Shown here: one piece after another, positions 8,212 through 15,167 of the stretch | Numbering within the stretch: the first letter of the stretch is position 1 | Layout: each line of letters starts with the position of its first letter | Assembly (NCBI GenBank): GCA_013041585.1 | Contig: JABEVM010000210.1 | Span: 1 to 23,780 of the forward strand | Source of the DNA: Chlamydiota bacterium | GTDB taxonomy: Bacteria; Chlamydiota; Chlamydiia; Chlamydiales; Rhabdochlamydiaceae | Direction of reading: 5' to 3' | Length of the DNA: 23,780 nt | Notes under the pieces: model-generated | Seen by the model: only the letters and a program-made list of their open reading frames with translations | What the model was told of the DNA's origin: nothing | Databases searched by the model: none | Program-made: the position numbers and the translations under genes

Positions 8212-8943
8212 ATGCACAATGTAAGCGCACTACTATCACAAGCTACACAGCGGTATGAACAAGCTCGCGCAGCTTTTTCTGAGCAAGCAAGAAAGTACTA
8301 TCCTGACTATGACAAACTTCCTCCTGAAATGCCTAAATCAATGCTAGAAAGTTATATGTGGTCGTCAGCTACAGCTGCAGCACTGAGTAAAATCACAGGG
8401 GGTAATTCATCACATGCTTTTCGCTATGGTATCATGGGCGCTGTTGGATGTCTTATTAATGTGGTACTCAGAAACGAGATTAATAAAAGGCTTCCAGCTT
8501 TGAGTAGTACTGCAATTTCAGCGCTTAGAGAGACTTCAACAGCTGCAGCGGCTACTGTTAATAGAACTGTAGAAAGTTTAAGAAAAGAAGGTGGATCGCT
8601 GGATGATAGCCCGGTAATGGTGACAAGAACAAACAGCCCTGGTTCTGAAAGTGGATCGCTAGATGTTACTTCAGTTGGTGGAGAAGTAGCAGATAAATTG
8701 GGAGATGTTAAGGGAAAACTAGGCATAGGCGCAGATCCTTTACTTAAGAACCCTGCATTTCAAAATGCTGTTTTACGAACTGTAGTAGTTGTGGGTGGAC
8801 TACACGCACTGAACGTAGCGTTTGGAGATGGGTTTAAAGTTGCGCGCGTCTTTATAAACGTGGCTGCTGTACTTGCTGTAACTGCCTATCAAACAAATCA
8901 AACCTTTGCTGGCGATAAGGTTACTCCTTGGCCATTTCTTTAA
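8212..8943 (+). CDS. Membrane protein of unknown function, first of a tandem paralogous pair
   Basis: 243 residues, not recognised. An amphipathic N-terminus (about 1-40, with YYPDYDKLP) is followed by a weakly hydrophobic region (50-90, including AFRYGIMGAVGCLINVV), a hydrophilic low-complexity middle (about 105-175, Ser/Gly/Thr rich) and a hydrophobic C-terminal pair of segments (about 185-205 and 212-232) ending in AYQTNQTF. The product of the next gene has the same architecture and the same end motifs. AAGGAGG lies 5 nt before the ATG. Two copies of a 10-nt sequence (GTGGATCGCT at 8591 and 8651) mark a small internal duplication in the variable middle. Paired hydrophobic segments recall chlamydial inclusion membrane proteins, but the evidence for that is weak. 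A hairpin terminator follows. Confidence 0.75.
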   Translation: MHNVSALLSQATQRYEQARAAFSEQARKYYPDYDKLPPEMPKSMLESYMWSSATAAALSKITGGNSSHAFRYGIMGAVGCLINVVLRNEINKRLPALSSTAISALRETSTAAAATVNRTVESLRKEGGSLDDSPVMVTRTNSPGSESGSLDVTSVGGEVADKLGDVKGKLGIGADPLLKNPAFQNAVLRTVVVVGGLHALNVAFGDGFKVARVFINVAAVLAVTAYQTNQTFAGDKVTPWPFL

Positions 8944-9670
8944 AGTAGAATAGGGCCTTGAGGATAACCTCTAGGCCCTTATGTATTTTTCTAACTGAAT
9001 TCAAGACGTATCCATAAAGAACAAGTTTCTAAGATCAGAATTTATTAAAAAATAATAACAATGTAAAAATCTGAGGAGGAAAAATGAATAGTTTAAGAGC
9101 AATCTTTTCACAAGGCTCCAGCTACTGCGAGCAAGCGAGCTCCGCTTTTGTTAAGCAAATGGAGCAAAATTATCCAAACTATAATGAGCTACCTATAGGA
9201 ATCCCTGTAGCTGCAATGCGAAGTTTCGCATGGACTTCTGTTACGGTATTGATTCTTACGAGAATCAAAGGAGATCATTTTAGTCACGCTTTTCGCTTCG
9301 GAGCTATGGCATCTATTGGAAGTGTTGTAGATTCAGCTGTGAGAACATATATTAATCGAATCATCTCTGCTCCGAAGAAAGAAATCGATTCGGAAGACGA
9401 AATGGTAGAGGTAGATCCAGTTAAAGATTGTGACGAGCCTGAAGAAAGTAAAGCTTCACCTAAGACAGATAATGCGGTTCCAAAGAATATAGCTTTGCAG
9501 AGGGCTTTTTTAAGAAATGTTTTCATCGTAGGAACATTACATGTTTTGAACGACTATTTTAGCAGTAGCTCAAAATCAGGCCATGGTTTTTATAGCGCAG
9601 CTTTGCTATCAGGACGCATTTTTTTTAATACAGCTCTTCTACTTGGAATCATCGCCTATCAAACAAATCA
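8884..9670 (+). repeat. Exact 17-nt repeat shared by the tandem paralogues
   Basis: The 17-nt sequence GCCTATCAAACAAATCA occurs at 8884-8900 and again at 9654-9670, in the codons for AYQTNQ of both paralogues. The surrounding terminator sequences also begin alike (AATAGGGCCTT), so the duplication appears to have included the 3' flank. The coordinates span both copies. Confidence 0.7.
8952..8990 (+). terminator. Intrinsic terminator after the first paralogue
   Basis: AGGGCCT (8952-8958) pairs with AGGCCCT (8973-8979); an inner GAGG/CCTC stem follows after one mismatch, closed by an ATAA loop. A T-rich tract (TATGTATTTTT) follows. Confidence 0.75.
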
Positions 9671-9713
9671 GACGTTTTCTGATAAAAAGGCTAATACGTG
9701 GGTGCTGGTTTAG
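9084..9713 (+). CDS. Membrane protein of unknown function, second of a tandem paralogous pair
   Basis: 209 residues, clearly homologous to the product of the gene at 8212. Shared features along the chain: YPNYNELP against YPDYDKLP, a conserved W in the first third, SHAFRFGAMA against SHAFRYGIMG, LRNVFIVGTLHVLN against LRTVVVVGGLHALN, and AYQTNQTFSDKK against AYQTNQTFAGDK. The middle linker (about 95-135) is acidic here and differs fully in sequence and length, so the hydrophobic ends are under constraint and the middle is free. GAGGAGG sits 5 nt before the ATG. Separate terminators and a 140-nt gap suggest separate transcription. No function can be named; membrane location is inferred from hydrophobicity. 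Confidence 0.75.
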   Translation: MNSLRAIFSQGSSYCEQASSAFVKQMEQNYPNYNELPIGIPVAAMRSFAWTSVTVLILTRIKGDHFSHAFRFGAMASIGSVVDSAVRTYINRIISAPKKEIDSEDEMVEVDPVKDCDEPEESKASPKTDNAVPKNIALQRAFLRNVFIVGTLHVLNDYFSSSSKSGHGFYSAALLSGRIFFNTALLLGIIAYQTNQTFSDKKANTWVLV

Positions 9714-9723
9714 GGTAAATAGG

Positions 9724-9751
9724 GCCTTAAGAAACCTCTTAAGGCTTTTTT
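9724..9751 (+). terminator. Intrinsic terminator after the second paralogue
   Basis: A perfect 9-bp stem, GCCTTAAGA (9724-9732) with TCTTAAGGC (9737-9745), loop AACC, followed directly by six T residues (9746-9751). A textbook rho-independent terminator 11 nt after the stop codon. Confidence 0.92.
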
Positions 9752-9918
9752 CTATTTCCTTGCTGAAATTCGAATAAACCGCTACGATTGTGGTTATGAT
9801 GTACAATATAAATTTATCCAATCTTTTGTCCTCCTGTTCGGCACCTCACCGGTGCATATAATTTCTTTTTCTCAAGCCAGATCCATTTAAAAATAAAATT
9901 TACCTAGCAGGGGCCTAT

Positions 9919-11256
9919 ATGGACATAAAGAATTTATTAGAATATTTTACTCACAGCTTCACCTTATTTATCGTTTTTCCAGCCATCGTCTTTTTAGGCT
10001 TATATCTTACGATAAAACTCCGCTTTGTGCAGATCTCAGGTCTTAAACAAAGTTTTTCTGTCCTCACAAAAAAGGGGGATGACAAAGATGGGAATATCAG
10101 CCGCTTTGGCGCGATCTCTTCTGTGCTAGCAGGTAATTTTGGTACGGGCAATATCTCTGGTATGGCAGTTGCCATTACTATGGGCGGTCCCGGCGCTCTT
10201 GTTTGGATGTGGATCATGGCATTTTTTGGAGCCGTTATCCAGTACGCGAGCTGCGTTTTAGGGGTGGCTTATCGAAAGAAAACCAAAGAAGGGGAGTATG
10301 TCGGTGGACCGATGTATTATTTACGGGATGGGCTAAAATATAAGGGACTAGCTGCTGTATTTGCCATTTTCACCCTTTTTGGATCTTTGACCGTTGGGAA
10401 TTTTGCGCAGATCAACTCAGTTACGCTTCCCTTGCAAAAAATGGGATTAAATCCCTTTTATTGCAGTATCGTGATTGCTTTGCTTGTAGGAGTTGTCATC
10501 CTTGGTGGAATAAAGCGGATCGCAAGCTTTGCTTCCTACATCGTTCCTTTTAAAGCCCTATTATACTTAGGTACGGCCTTTGTGATCATCGCTCTTAATT
10601 ATGACAAGGTCTTCTCGGCTTTTGAGCTTATGCTGCGTCATGCCTTTGGATTTTCTTCTGTCGTTGGGGGATTTATGGGCATGGGAGTTGTAAAAGCAAT
10701 TACAACAGGATTTGATCGGGGTCTTTTTGCAACAGATGCTGGCACAGGAATTGTTCCGATATTGCAAGCAAGTTCGAAATCAGAAAGTCCCATACTAGAT
10801 GGTATTGCAACGCTTGTAGCTCCGTTTATGGTGATGATTGTTTGTACAACAACAGGCCTTGTTTTGATTTTAACAGGGGTTTGGCAAGATAGTAGCTTGC
10901 AAAGCACCAACATGGTGACCCATGCCTTTACGCAAGGTCTAAATAGTCCAATTGGCGGCTATATCGTGTTTGCCGCGCTACTTCTCTTTGCTTACACCAC
11001 AATTCTTGCTTGGTCATACTGTGGGGAAAAAGCGTTAGGATTTTTGATCGGGCCAGAAAAAAGCTACTTGTTCAGGCTTTTTTATATTGTCTTAATCCCA
11101 GTTGGAAGCGTGCTCAATGTCGGTATCATTTGGAGCTTAGCCGATATTGCGATTACTCTTATGGTGGTCACGAACTTAATTGGTGTGATAGGTCTTGCAA
11201 ACCGCGTGATTGATTCGAATCGAGAGTACAAAGCAGCGGACGCTCTCAAGGCATAA
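9919..11256 (+). CDS. Sodium/alanine symporter, AGCS family
   Basis: 445 residues, the normal length for alanine-or-glycine:cation symporters (AlsT/DagA type), which take up alanine or glycine with Na+ across the inner membrane. Family signatures are clear: GNFGTGNISGMAVAI at about 73-87, GGPGALVWMWIMAFFGA at about 89-105, YVGGPMYYLRDGL at about 127-139 and, near the middle, GLFATDAGTGIVPI. About ten or eleven hydrophobic segments run through the chain. The ATG is preceded by AGGGG about 6 nt upstream. It stands alone between two terminators. In an intracellular bacterium it would import amino acids from the host, including alanine for peptidoglycan precursors. Substrate choice between alanine, glycine and related amino acids cannot be read from the sequence. 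Confidence 0.93.
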   Translation: MDIKNLLEYFTHSFTLFIVFPAIVFLGLYLTIKLRFVQISGLKQSFSVLTKKGDDKDGNISRFGAISSVLAGNFGTGNISGMAVAITMGGPGALVWMWIMAFFGAVIQYASCVLGVAYRKKTKEGEYVGGPMYYLRDGLKYKGLAAVFAIFTLFGSLTVGNFAQINSVTLPLQKMGLNPFYCSIVIALLVGVVILGGIKRIASFASYIVPFKALLYLGTAFVIIALNYDKVFSAFELMLRHAFGFSSVVGGFMGMGVVKAITTGFDRGLFATDAGTGIVPILQASSKSESPILDGIATLVAPFMVMIVCTTTGLVLILTGVWQDSSLQSTNMVTHAFTQGLNSPIGGYIVFAALLLFAYTTILAWSYCGEKALGFLIGPEKSYLFRLFYIVLIPVGSVLNVGIIWSLADIAITLMVVTNLIGVIGLANRVIDSNREYKAADALKA

Positions 11257-11258
11257 TA

Positions 11259-11291
11259 AACAAAACCCCAAGGCATCCTTGGGGTTTTGTT
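11259..11291. terminator. Strong bidirectional terminator between symporter and pyrE genes
   Basis: A perfect 15-bp stem: 11259-11273 (AACAAAACCCCAAGG) pairs with 11277-11291, with a 3-nt CAT loop. Each arm gives a T-rich 3' tract on one strand, so it can end both the plus-strand symporter transcript (3 nt after its stop codon) and the minus-strand transcript, whose last gene stops at 11317. Confidence 0.92.
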
Positions 11292-11316
11292 CTAAATACA
11301 ACTTCTAAACATGAAT

Positions 11317-12063
11317 CTATAATTCAGAAGAATTGGCTCTGAGATAGTCTTTTACATTTTGCACTGTTCTCTCATCAATTTTTCCGCTATTTCCTAAGAT
11401 GTCAAGAATTTCAGACATAGTAAAAACTGAATGCAAATTATAGCCTTTTTCACGAAGATTTTTTGTAGCTCCCTGCTGACGATTTACGATTACAGCTACA
11501 TCTTGTACAACAATCCCAGCCTTTGTGAGCTCATCTATAGTTTTTAGAACGCTACCGCCTGTGGTTGCCACATCTTCAATAACAAGGCAGCAGTCTCCCG
11601 CTTTGAAAGCGCCTTCCACCATTTTTTTTGTGCCATGCTCTTTTGCTTCTGGACGTACGAGAAGAAGAGGTTTTATATTCTGCGCGCTCATGATAGACGC
11701 TATAGGAATGGCCCCCATAGGAACCCCGCAGATATGAGTAAAATCAGCGCTTGAAGCAGCTTGATTCATAAGCTGAGCTACAGCGATCATGACATCAGGA
11801 TAGGAGATGAGAAGTCGCAAGTCCGCATATATGGGTGATTTTAGCCCGCTTTTGAGAGTAAAATCTCCAAATTTTATGGCGCCGATTTCATGGAGCCTGA
11901 TAGCGAGGTCGCTCTTTAATTTTTGCAACATCATCATTGGCTTAGGATCATTTTCGATTACAGTAAGATAGCCTTTGCTATTTACTAAGACCTTTCCATT
12001 GTCAGCCATTACCTGAGAAGTAAGGGAAAGTGCTGCTACAAGTGCTAAACTAGACTTCATCAT
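11317..12063 (-). CDS. pyrE: Orotate phosphoribosyltransferase with an N-terminal signal-like extension
   Basis: 248 residues. From about 46 on it is an orotate phosphoribosyltransferase, which makes orotidine 5'-phosphate from orotate and PRPP in pyrimidine synthesis. Visible motifs: IKFGDFTLKSGLKSPIYADLR (63-83, split around the conserved KSG), CGVPMGAIP, the flexible loop RPEAKEHGT (137-145) and the PRPP loop CLVIEDVATTGG (159-170). The wording is closer to the OPRT half of eukaryotic UMP synthases than to E. coli PyrE; this comparison is from memory. Residues 1-20 look like a Sec signal (MMKSSLALVAALSLTSQVMA, cut before DNG). That start is backed by AAGGAG 6 nt upstream, while Met43-45, the start expected for a cytosolic enzyme, lacks one. 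In the loop, a Pro (P138) replaces the first Lys of the usual RK..K.HG. No other pyrimidine gene is in the window. Confidence 0.9.
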   Translation of the reverse strand: MMKSSLALVAALSLTSQVMADNGKVLVNSKGYLTVIENDPKPMMMLQKLKSDLAIRLHEIGAIKFGDFTLKSGLKSPIYADLRLLISYPDVMIAVAQLMNQAASSADFTHICGVPMGAIPIASIMSAQNIKPLLLVRPEAKEHGTKKMVEGAFKAGDCCLVIEDVATTGGSVLKTIDELTKAGIVVQDVAVIVNRQQGATKNLREKGYNLHSVFTMSEILDILGNSGKIDERTVQNVKDYLRANSSEL

Positions 12064-12096
12064 ACAAAACTCCTTGTTAAGAAAAAGATAAGAGAT

Positions 12097-12129
12097 CTTT
12101 GATAGTCCAAAGGAATTAGACTGTCAAAG
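12097..12129 (-). promoter_or_regulatory. Inverted repeat overlapping the candidate pyrE promoter
   Basis: On the minus strand, TTGACA (12127-12122), a 17-nt spacer and TATCAA (12104-12099) form a plausible promoter starting transcription near 12092, 29 nt before the pyrE ATG. The same bases lie in an 11-bp inverted repeat (12097-12107 with 12119-12129, one G-T pair). The repeat may be an operator or a weak terminator for the LD-carboxypeptidase gene that stops at 12136; no strong T tract follows directly. Confidence 0.5.
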
Positions 12130-12135
12130 TATTTC

Positions 12136-13122
12136 TTACATTTTTTGGAGTAGGATTTGAGGATTATTTTTTTGCGCTTTTACCAAAACACTGCCTCCAA
12201 CTGGAAAGGTGAACATGGGATAAGTATGGCCAAAGTCAGCATTGCAAATCACAGGAAGATTTTGCAATTCTATCTTGGTAGAGATGATTTGCTCTAAAAG
12301 ATCATCATCCATCTGAGAAGCTTTCTGAAAGCGCCCTATGACAAGAGCTTTTACCTTTTTGAAATCGGGAAGATGAAGAAGAGACTGAAGGTCGCGGTCA
12401 AAAATTTCCGGTGTAACAAGGTAGTCATCTTCTAAAAACAGAATAGCATCTTGCAAGGATGGCATAAATTCTGTGCCTTGCAAAAGGTTTAACGTACATA
12501 GATTTCCTCCTATAAGTTTTCCCAAGGCTTCTCCTTCTTGTAGTACTCGCATTCCAGGATTAGGGATAAATTTCCGATTATCTTGATGGATCCACCACTC
12601 ATCGTCGCTCCAAGTAGAAGAGGAATCAAGTGAGATAGGATCAGATGCAAATAGACATTTTTGAAAATACTCGATTGTGTACTCCATTCCTTCTATACAG
12701 CCAAAGGAAGAAAAATGGGGGCCAGAATAGGTAACAAGAGAGGATTTTGCTAAAATCGCATTTTGCAATGCCGTTATATCGGAATACCCACAAAGGATCT
12801 TTGGGTTTTGCTTAATCAGAGAGTAGTCTAGATATTGTAGAAGTTGGTTTGAGTTGAACCCGCCAATCACAGTAAGAATTGCTTTTACCTGAGTATCTTG
12901 GAAAGCTTCATGTAGGTCCTCTACTCTAGACTGTATGCTTGAGGAGGTGAAATCATTCATCTCATCACAGCGTTTGGAAAAGGTGACATGCAGCCCCATT
13001 TCTTGTAAACGCTCTAGCGCAGTTTTACGGACGTCAAAAGAAATCATCCCTAAACTTCTAGAGGGAGCCAGAATTCGTATCTCATCGCCTTTGTGGAGTT
13101 TGGGCGGGATTATAGGTTGCAT
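12136..13122 (-). CDS. LD-carboxypeptidase, peptidase family S66 (LdcA/MccF type)
   Basis: 328 residues from the ATG at 13122, typical for the family. The N-terminus PPKLHKGDEIRILAPS is the normal S66 beginning. Family motifs: VIGGFNSNQLLQYLD, CGYSDITAL with nucleophile S114, LEDDYLVTPEIFDRDL with E231, and FGHTYPMFTFPVG with H299, giving the S-E-H triad. Such enzymes act in the cytosol, either removing D-Ala from murein tetrapeptides for recycling or cleaving microcin C-like conjugates; which one cannot be decided here. No signal peptide. An in-frame extension to 13218 is rejected because it would begin upstream of a good promoter (13180-13152). The ribosome-binding site is weak (AAAGG). Followed on the same strand by the OPRTase gene after 72 nt. 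Confidence 0.88.
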   Translation of the reverse strand: MQPIIPPKLHKGDEIRILAPSRSLGMISFDVRKTALERLQEMGLHVTFSKRCDEMNDFTSSSIQSRVEDLHEAFQDTQVKAILTVIGGFNSNQLLQYLDYSLIKQNPKILCGYSDITALQNAILAKSSLVTYSGPHFSSFGCIEGMEYTIEYFQKCLFASDPISLDSSSTWSDDEWWIHQDNRKFIPNPGMRVLQEGEALGKLIGGNLCTLNLLQGTEFMPSLQDAILFLEDDYLVTPEIFDRDLQSLLHLPDFKKVKALVIGRFQKASQMDDDLLEQIISTKIELQNLPVICNADFGHTYPMFTFPVGGSVLVKAQKNNPQILLQKM

Positions 13123-13151
13123 CTTGAGGCCTTTGTGCGTTGATTCTAGCC

Positions 13152-13180
13152 ATTTTAGGATTAGCGGATTTCTTTGACAA
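13152..13180 (-). promoter_or_regulatory. Promoter for the LD-carboxypeptidase gene
   Basis: On the minus strand TTGTCA (13180-13175), 17-nt spacer, TAAAAT (13157-13152). The predicted transcript start near 13145 leaves a leader of about 23 nt to the ATG at 13122, which supports that start codon. Confidence 0.6.
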
Positions 13181-13234
13181 AAGATTCTTTTATAAATTCT
13201 GGCTCTTAGAATACCCAAATCTTACATTTCTTTA

Positions 13235-13263
13235 TTGACCATTATAGTAAGCGCGCATATTAT
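13235..13263 (+). promoter_or_regulatory. Near-consensus promoter of the seven-gene operon
   Basis: TTGACC (13235-13240), a spacer of exactly 17 nt, TATTAT (13258-13263). Both boxes match the sigma-70 consensus in five of six positions. The first start codon of the operon is 26 nt further on. Confidence 0.8.
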
Positions 13264-13279
13264 AAGTATATTTACTATA
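13243..13279. promoter_or_regulatory. Inverted repeat over the operon promoter, candidate MarR operator
   Basis: TATAGTAA (13243-13250) and TTACTATA (13272-13279) are perfect 8-nt inverted arms, centred on the -10 box and separated by 21 nt. The second gene of the operon encodes a MarR-family repressor, and such proteins usually bind inverted repeats at their own promoter. The long spacing means the arms could also be half-sites of two operators. Confidence 0.4.
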
Positions 13280-13288
13280 GGAGGTCTT

Positions 13289-13720
13289 ATGTTTTCTTGG
13301 GAAATCAAAACATCTGTAGAATCAAGTGCGAAGCCGCAAAGTATTTGGAAATTATGGTCGAATGTTCATTCTTGGCCCTTATGGGATGAGGGGCTTGAAT
13401 GGTGCAAGTTAGAAGGGGACTTTACTGAAAATACGAAAGGTGTGTTAAAACCAAAAGGGTGGTGTAAAACACCATTTTTGTTAACGCGCGTTGAGCCAAA
13501 TCAAGGTTTTCGAGATTGTACGAAAATGCCATGGACAACTATAGAATTTGAGCACAAAATTGAGAAAAAAGCGGAGGGGCGCATTCTTGTGACCCACCGC
13601 GTAATTGTAAAAGGTCTTTTCGCTCCTTTACTGCGATTAACAATGGGTAGCGACTTAAAAAAGGGGCTGCCAAAAACGGTGAAAAGACTTACTGAATTTG
13701 CAGAAAAGCAAGGATCATAA
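13289..13720 (+). CDS. SRPBCC (START-like) domain protein
   Basis: 143 residues in a single ligand-binding START/polyketide-cyclase-type domain. The beginning is typical: an alternating strand (FSWEIKTSVESSA), then PQSIWKLWSNVHSWPLWDEGLEW, matching the family pattern of a helix followed by V..WP.WD. Later come a strand with GVLKPKGW, the RVEPNQGF segment and a long C-terminal helix. These proteins bind small hydrophobic ligands; no ligand or catalytic residue can be assigned. The ATG at 13289 has AGGAGG 5 nt upstream; an in-frame ATG at 13235 lies inside the promoter. Its stop codon overlaps the next start by one base (TAATG), so the two genes are translationally coupled. Pairs of SRPBCC and MarR genes occur in other bacteria, suggesting linked function. 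Confidence 0.8.
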   Translation: MFSWEIKTSVESSAKPQSIWKLWSNVHSWPLWDEGLEWCKLEGDFTENTKGVLKPKGWCKTPFLLTRVEPNQGFRDCTKMPWTTIEFEHKIEKKAEGRILVTHRVIVKGLFAPLLRLTMGSDLKKGLPKTVKRLTEFAEKQGS

Positions 13721-14169
13721 TGCAGGAACCATTTCCATCTGAATTTTCTGAGCCAGAAGAGAGCCCTGGTTTTTTACTTTGGCAGGTTTCGAGTCTATGG
13801 CAACGTAGACAGAAAAAGGCTTTGTCGAAGATCGGACTTACTCATGTCCAATTTGTTTTGCTTGCGGGTATCGGCTTTTTGGAGAGTAGCAAAACTCTGG
13901 TGACACAAGTGGGCTTAAGTAAACAAGCCAAAACAGATGTCATGATGACATCGCAAGTTCTGCGTACTCTTGAATCAAAGGGCTTCCTTAAGCGAAAACG
14001 GAGCACAGACGATCCAAGGGCATACTTACTTTCTTTGACTAAGCCTGGTAGATCTTTGATGGAAAAGGGACTCAAAATAGTTGAAGCGGTAGATCGTGAT
14101 TTTTTTAAGAAAGTGAATCTGAAAACTACAAATTTACTCTCTTCATTACAAAGATTAAGCGAAGAATAG
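13720..14169 (+). CDS. MarR-family transcriptional regulator
   Basis: 149 residues with the MarR winged-helix layout: N-terminal dimerisation helix (FLLWQVSSLWQRRQKKAL, about 18-35), GLTHVQFVLLAGI, the recognition region AKTDVMMTSQVLRTLESKGFL (about 70-90) and the wing with the characteristic DDPRAYLLSLT (97-107, D98 and R100), then a C-terminal helix pair. Proteins of this family are dimeric repressors released by small ligands. Position inside an operon with an inverted repeat over the promoter suggests autoregulation. It starts in the stop codon of the SRPBCC gene. The ligand is unknown; the SRPBCC partner may sense or process it, which is speculation. Confidence 0.88.
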   Translation: MQEPFPSEFSEPEESPGFLLWQVSSLWQRRQKKALSKIGLTHVQFVLLAGIGFLESSKTLVTQVGLSKQAKTDVMMTSQVLRTLESKGFLKRKRSTDDPRAYLLSLTKPGRSLMEKGLKIVEAVDRDFFKKVNLKTTNLLSSLQRLSEE

Positions 14170-14178
14170 GAGCTACAG

Positions 14179-14631
14179 TTGAAAAACGAAAAGAGCAAAG
14201 CTTATGTAAATGTGTACCTACTTTTGAAAAAAGAGGAAAAAATCCTTTTTTCTTTAAGACAAAATACAGGTTACGAGGATGGTTTGTATAGTTTGGTTGC
14301 AGGGCATGTTGAAGAACTAGAGACAGCCACGCAGACGATGATTCGGGAAGCAAAAGAAGAAATTGGTATTTCTATTGCAGAAGAGGATCTGAAAATGGTT
14401 CACACGATGTATAGAAGAACTGATCGAAATAATATCGATCTTTTCTTTGTTTGTGAATGCTATCAAGGTGAGATACAAAACGAGGAAGTTCATAAATGTG
14501 GAGATTTATCTTTCTTTTCTCCAGATAACCTACCGGAGCACACAATTTTGTATATTTCGCAGGCAATTGAAAATATTATAAATGGAGTTCAATTTTCTGA
14601 ATTTGGATGGAGTGTTTATGAAAATACATAA
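14179..14631 (+). CDS. NUDIX hydrolase
   Basis: 150 residues with a complete NUDIX box, G42 to I64: GHVEELE, seven residues, REAKEEIGI. The family hydrolyses nucleoside diphosphates linked to another group, using Mg2+ held by the REAKEE glutamates. VNVYLLLKKEEKILFSLRQNTG and YSLVAGHVE are like MutT/ADP-ribose-type members that act on oxidised or odd nucleotides, but the substrate cannot be told. Translation appears to start at TTG (14179): AGGAG is 6 nt upstream and no ATG or GTG fits. The gap to the MarR gene is 9 nt and its end overlaps the next gene by 14 nt, so it is an internal operon gene. Confidence 0.9.
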   Translation: MKNEKSKAYVNVYLLLKKEEKILFSLRQNTGYEDGLYSLVAGHVEELETATQTMIREAKEEIGISIAEEDLKMVHTMYRRTDRNNIDLFFVCECYQGEIQNEEVHKCGDLSFFSPDNLPEHTILYISQAIENIINGVQFSEFGWSVYENT

Positions 14632-15160
14632 GAAAAATTTCTATTTTGTAAGACATGGAGAGTCAGAGTGCAATGTCAATCCGCATATCGGAGATGAAGT
14701 GGATGTAGCCTTGACTTTGAAAGGAATGAAACAAGCACAGTCTATCCAATCAATCATTGAAACCCTTCCCATCCAAACTATTTGCGTGAGCCCCCTCCGA
14801 AGAGCTTTAGATACGAAAGAGATCATTGCCAAAAATATATCATGTCCAGTGGTTGTGATAGAAGAATTGGAGGAGTGCACATCTGAAATTTGGTTTAAAA
14901 TGACACAAATGGAAAACGGGATCATTTCCTGCGAACAGGTGCAAAGTTTTATGCAAAGAGCCGTTTCGGGGATCAATAAAGCCCTCTCTTATCCAGGGCC
15001 TGTACTCATTGTTGCCCACGGCGGTGTCCATTACGCCATGTGCCATCACATGGAAATTGAAGAATATGATAAAAAGATCCACCATTGTACGCCTGCGCAT
15101 TTTTCCCTATCGGAAATGGACACTTGGAAAGCAAAGCATCTAGCTATACCTACAGACTGA
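14618..15160 (+). CDS. Histidine phosphatase family protein (phosphoglycerate mutase-like)
   Basis: 180 residues of the branch-1 histidine phosphatase fold. The catalytic motif FVRHGESECN sits at 10-19 (nucleophile H13), SPLRRALDT at 59-66 supplies the second Arg, E85/E86 can act as proton donor, and VAHGGVH at 132-138 gives the second His (H134). Small proteins of this kind dephosphorylate sugar phosphates, nucleotides or phosphoproteins; the true substrate is open. Start at ATG 14618 with GGAG 5 nt upstream, inside the end of the NUDIX gene; an upstream ATG at 14582 would lengthen the overlap and lacks a site. Next to a NUDIX gene it may finish a nucleotide-cleaning step, which is inference. 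Confidence 0.87.
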   Translation: MKIHKKNFYFVRHGESECNVNPHIGDEVDVALTLKGMKQAQSIQSIIETLPIQTICVSPLRRALDTKEIIAKNISCPVVVIEELEECTSEIWFKMTQMENGIISCEQVQSFMQRAVSGINKALSYPGPVLIVAHGGVHYAMCHHMEIEEYDKKIHHCTPAHFSLSEMDTWKAKHLAIPTD

Positions 15161-15167
15161 GCACATC

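Noticed and set aside
9820..9870. GCACC/GGTGC hairpin upstream of the symporter gene
   Set aside because: Five base pairs only, no matching gene end nearby, and no riboswitch motif recognised.
13123..13218. 32-residue N-terminal extension of the LD-carboxypeptidase
   Set aside because: A TTGTCA-17-TAAAAT promoter sits inside it and S66 proteins begin at the PPKL..GD motif.
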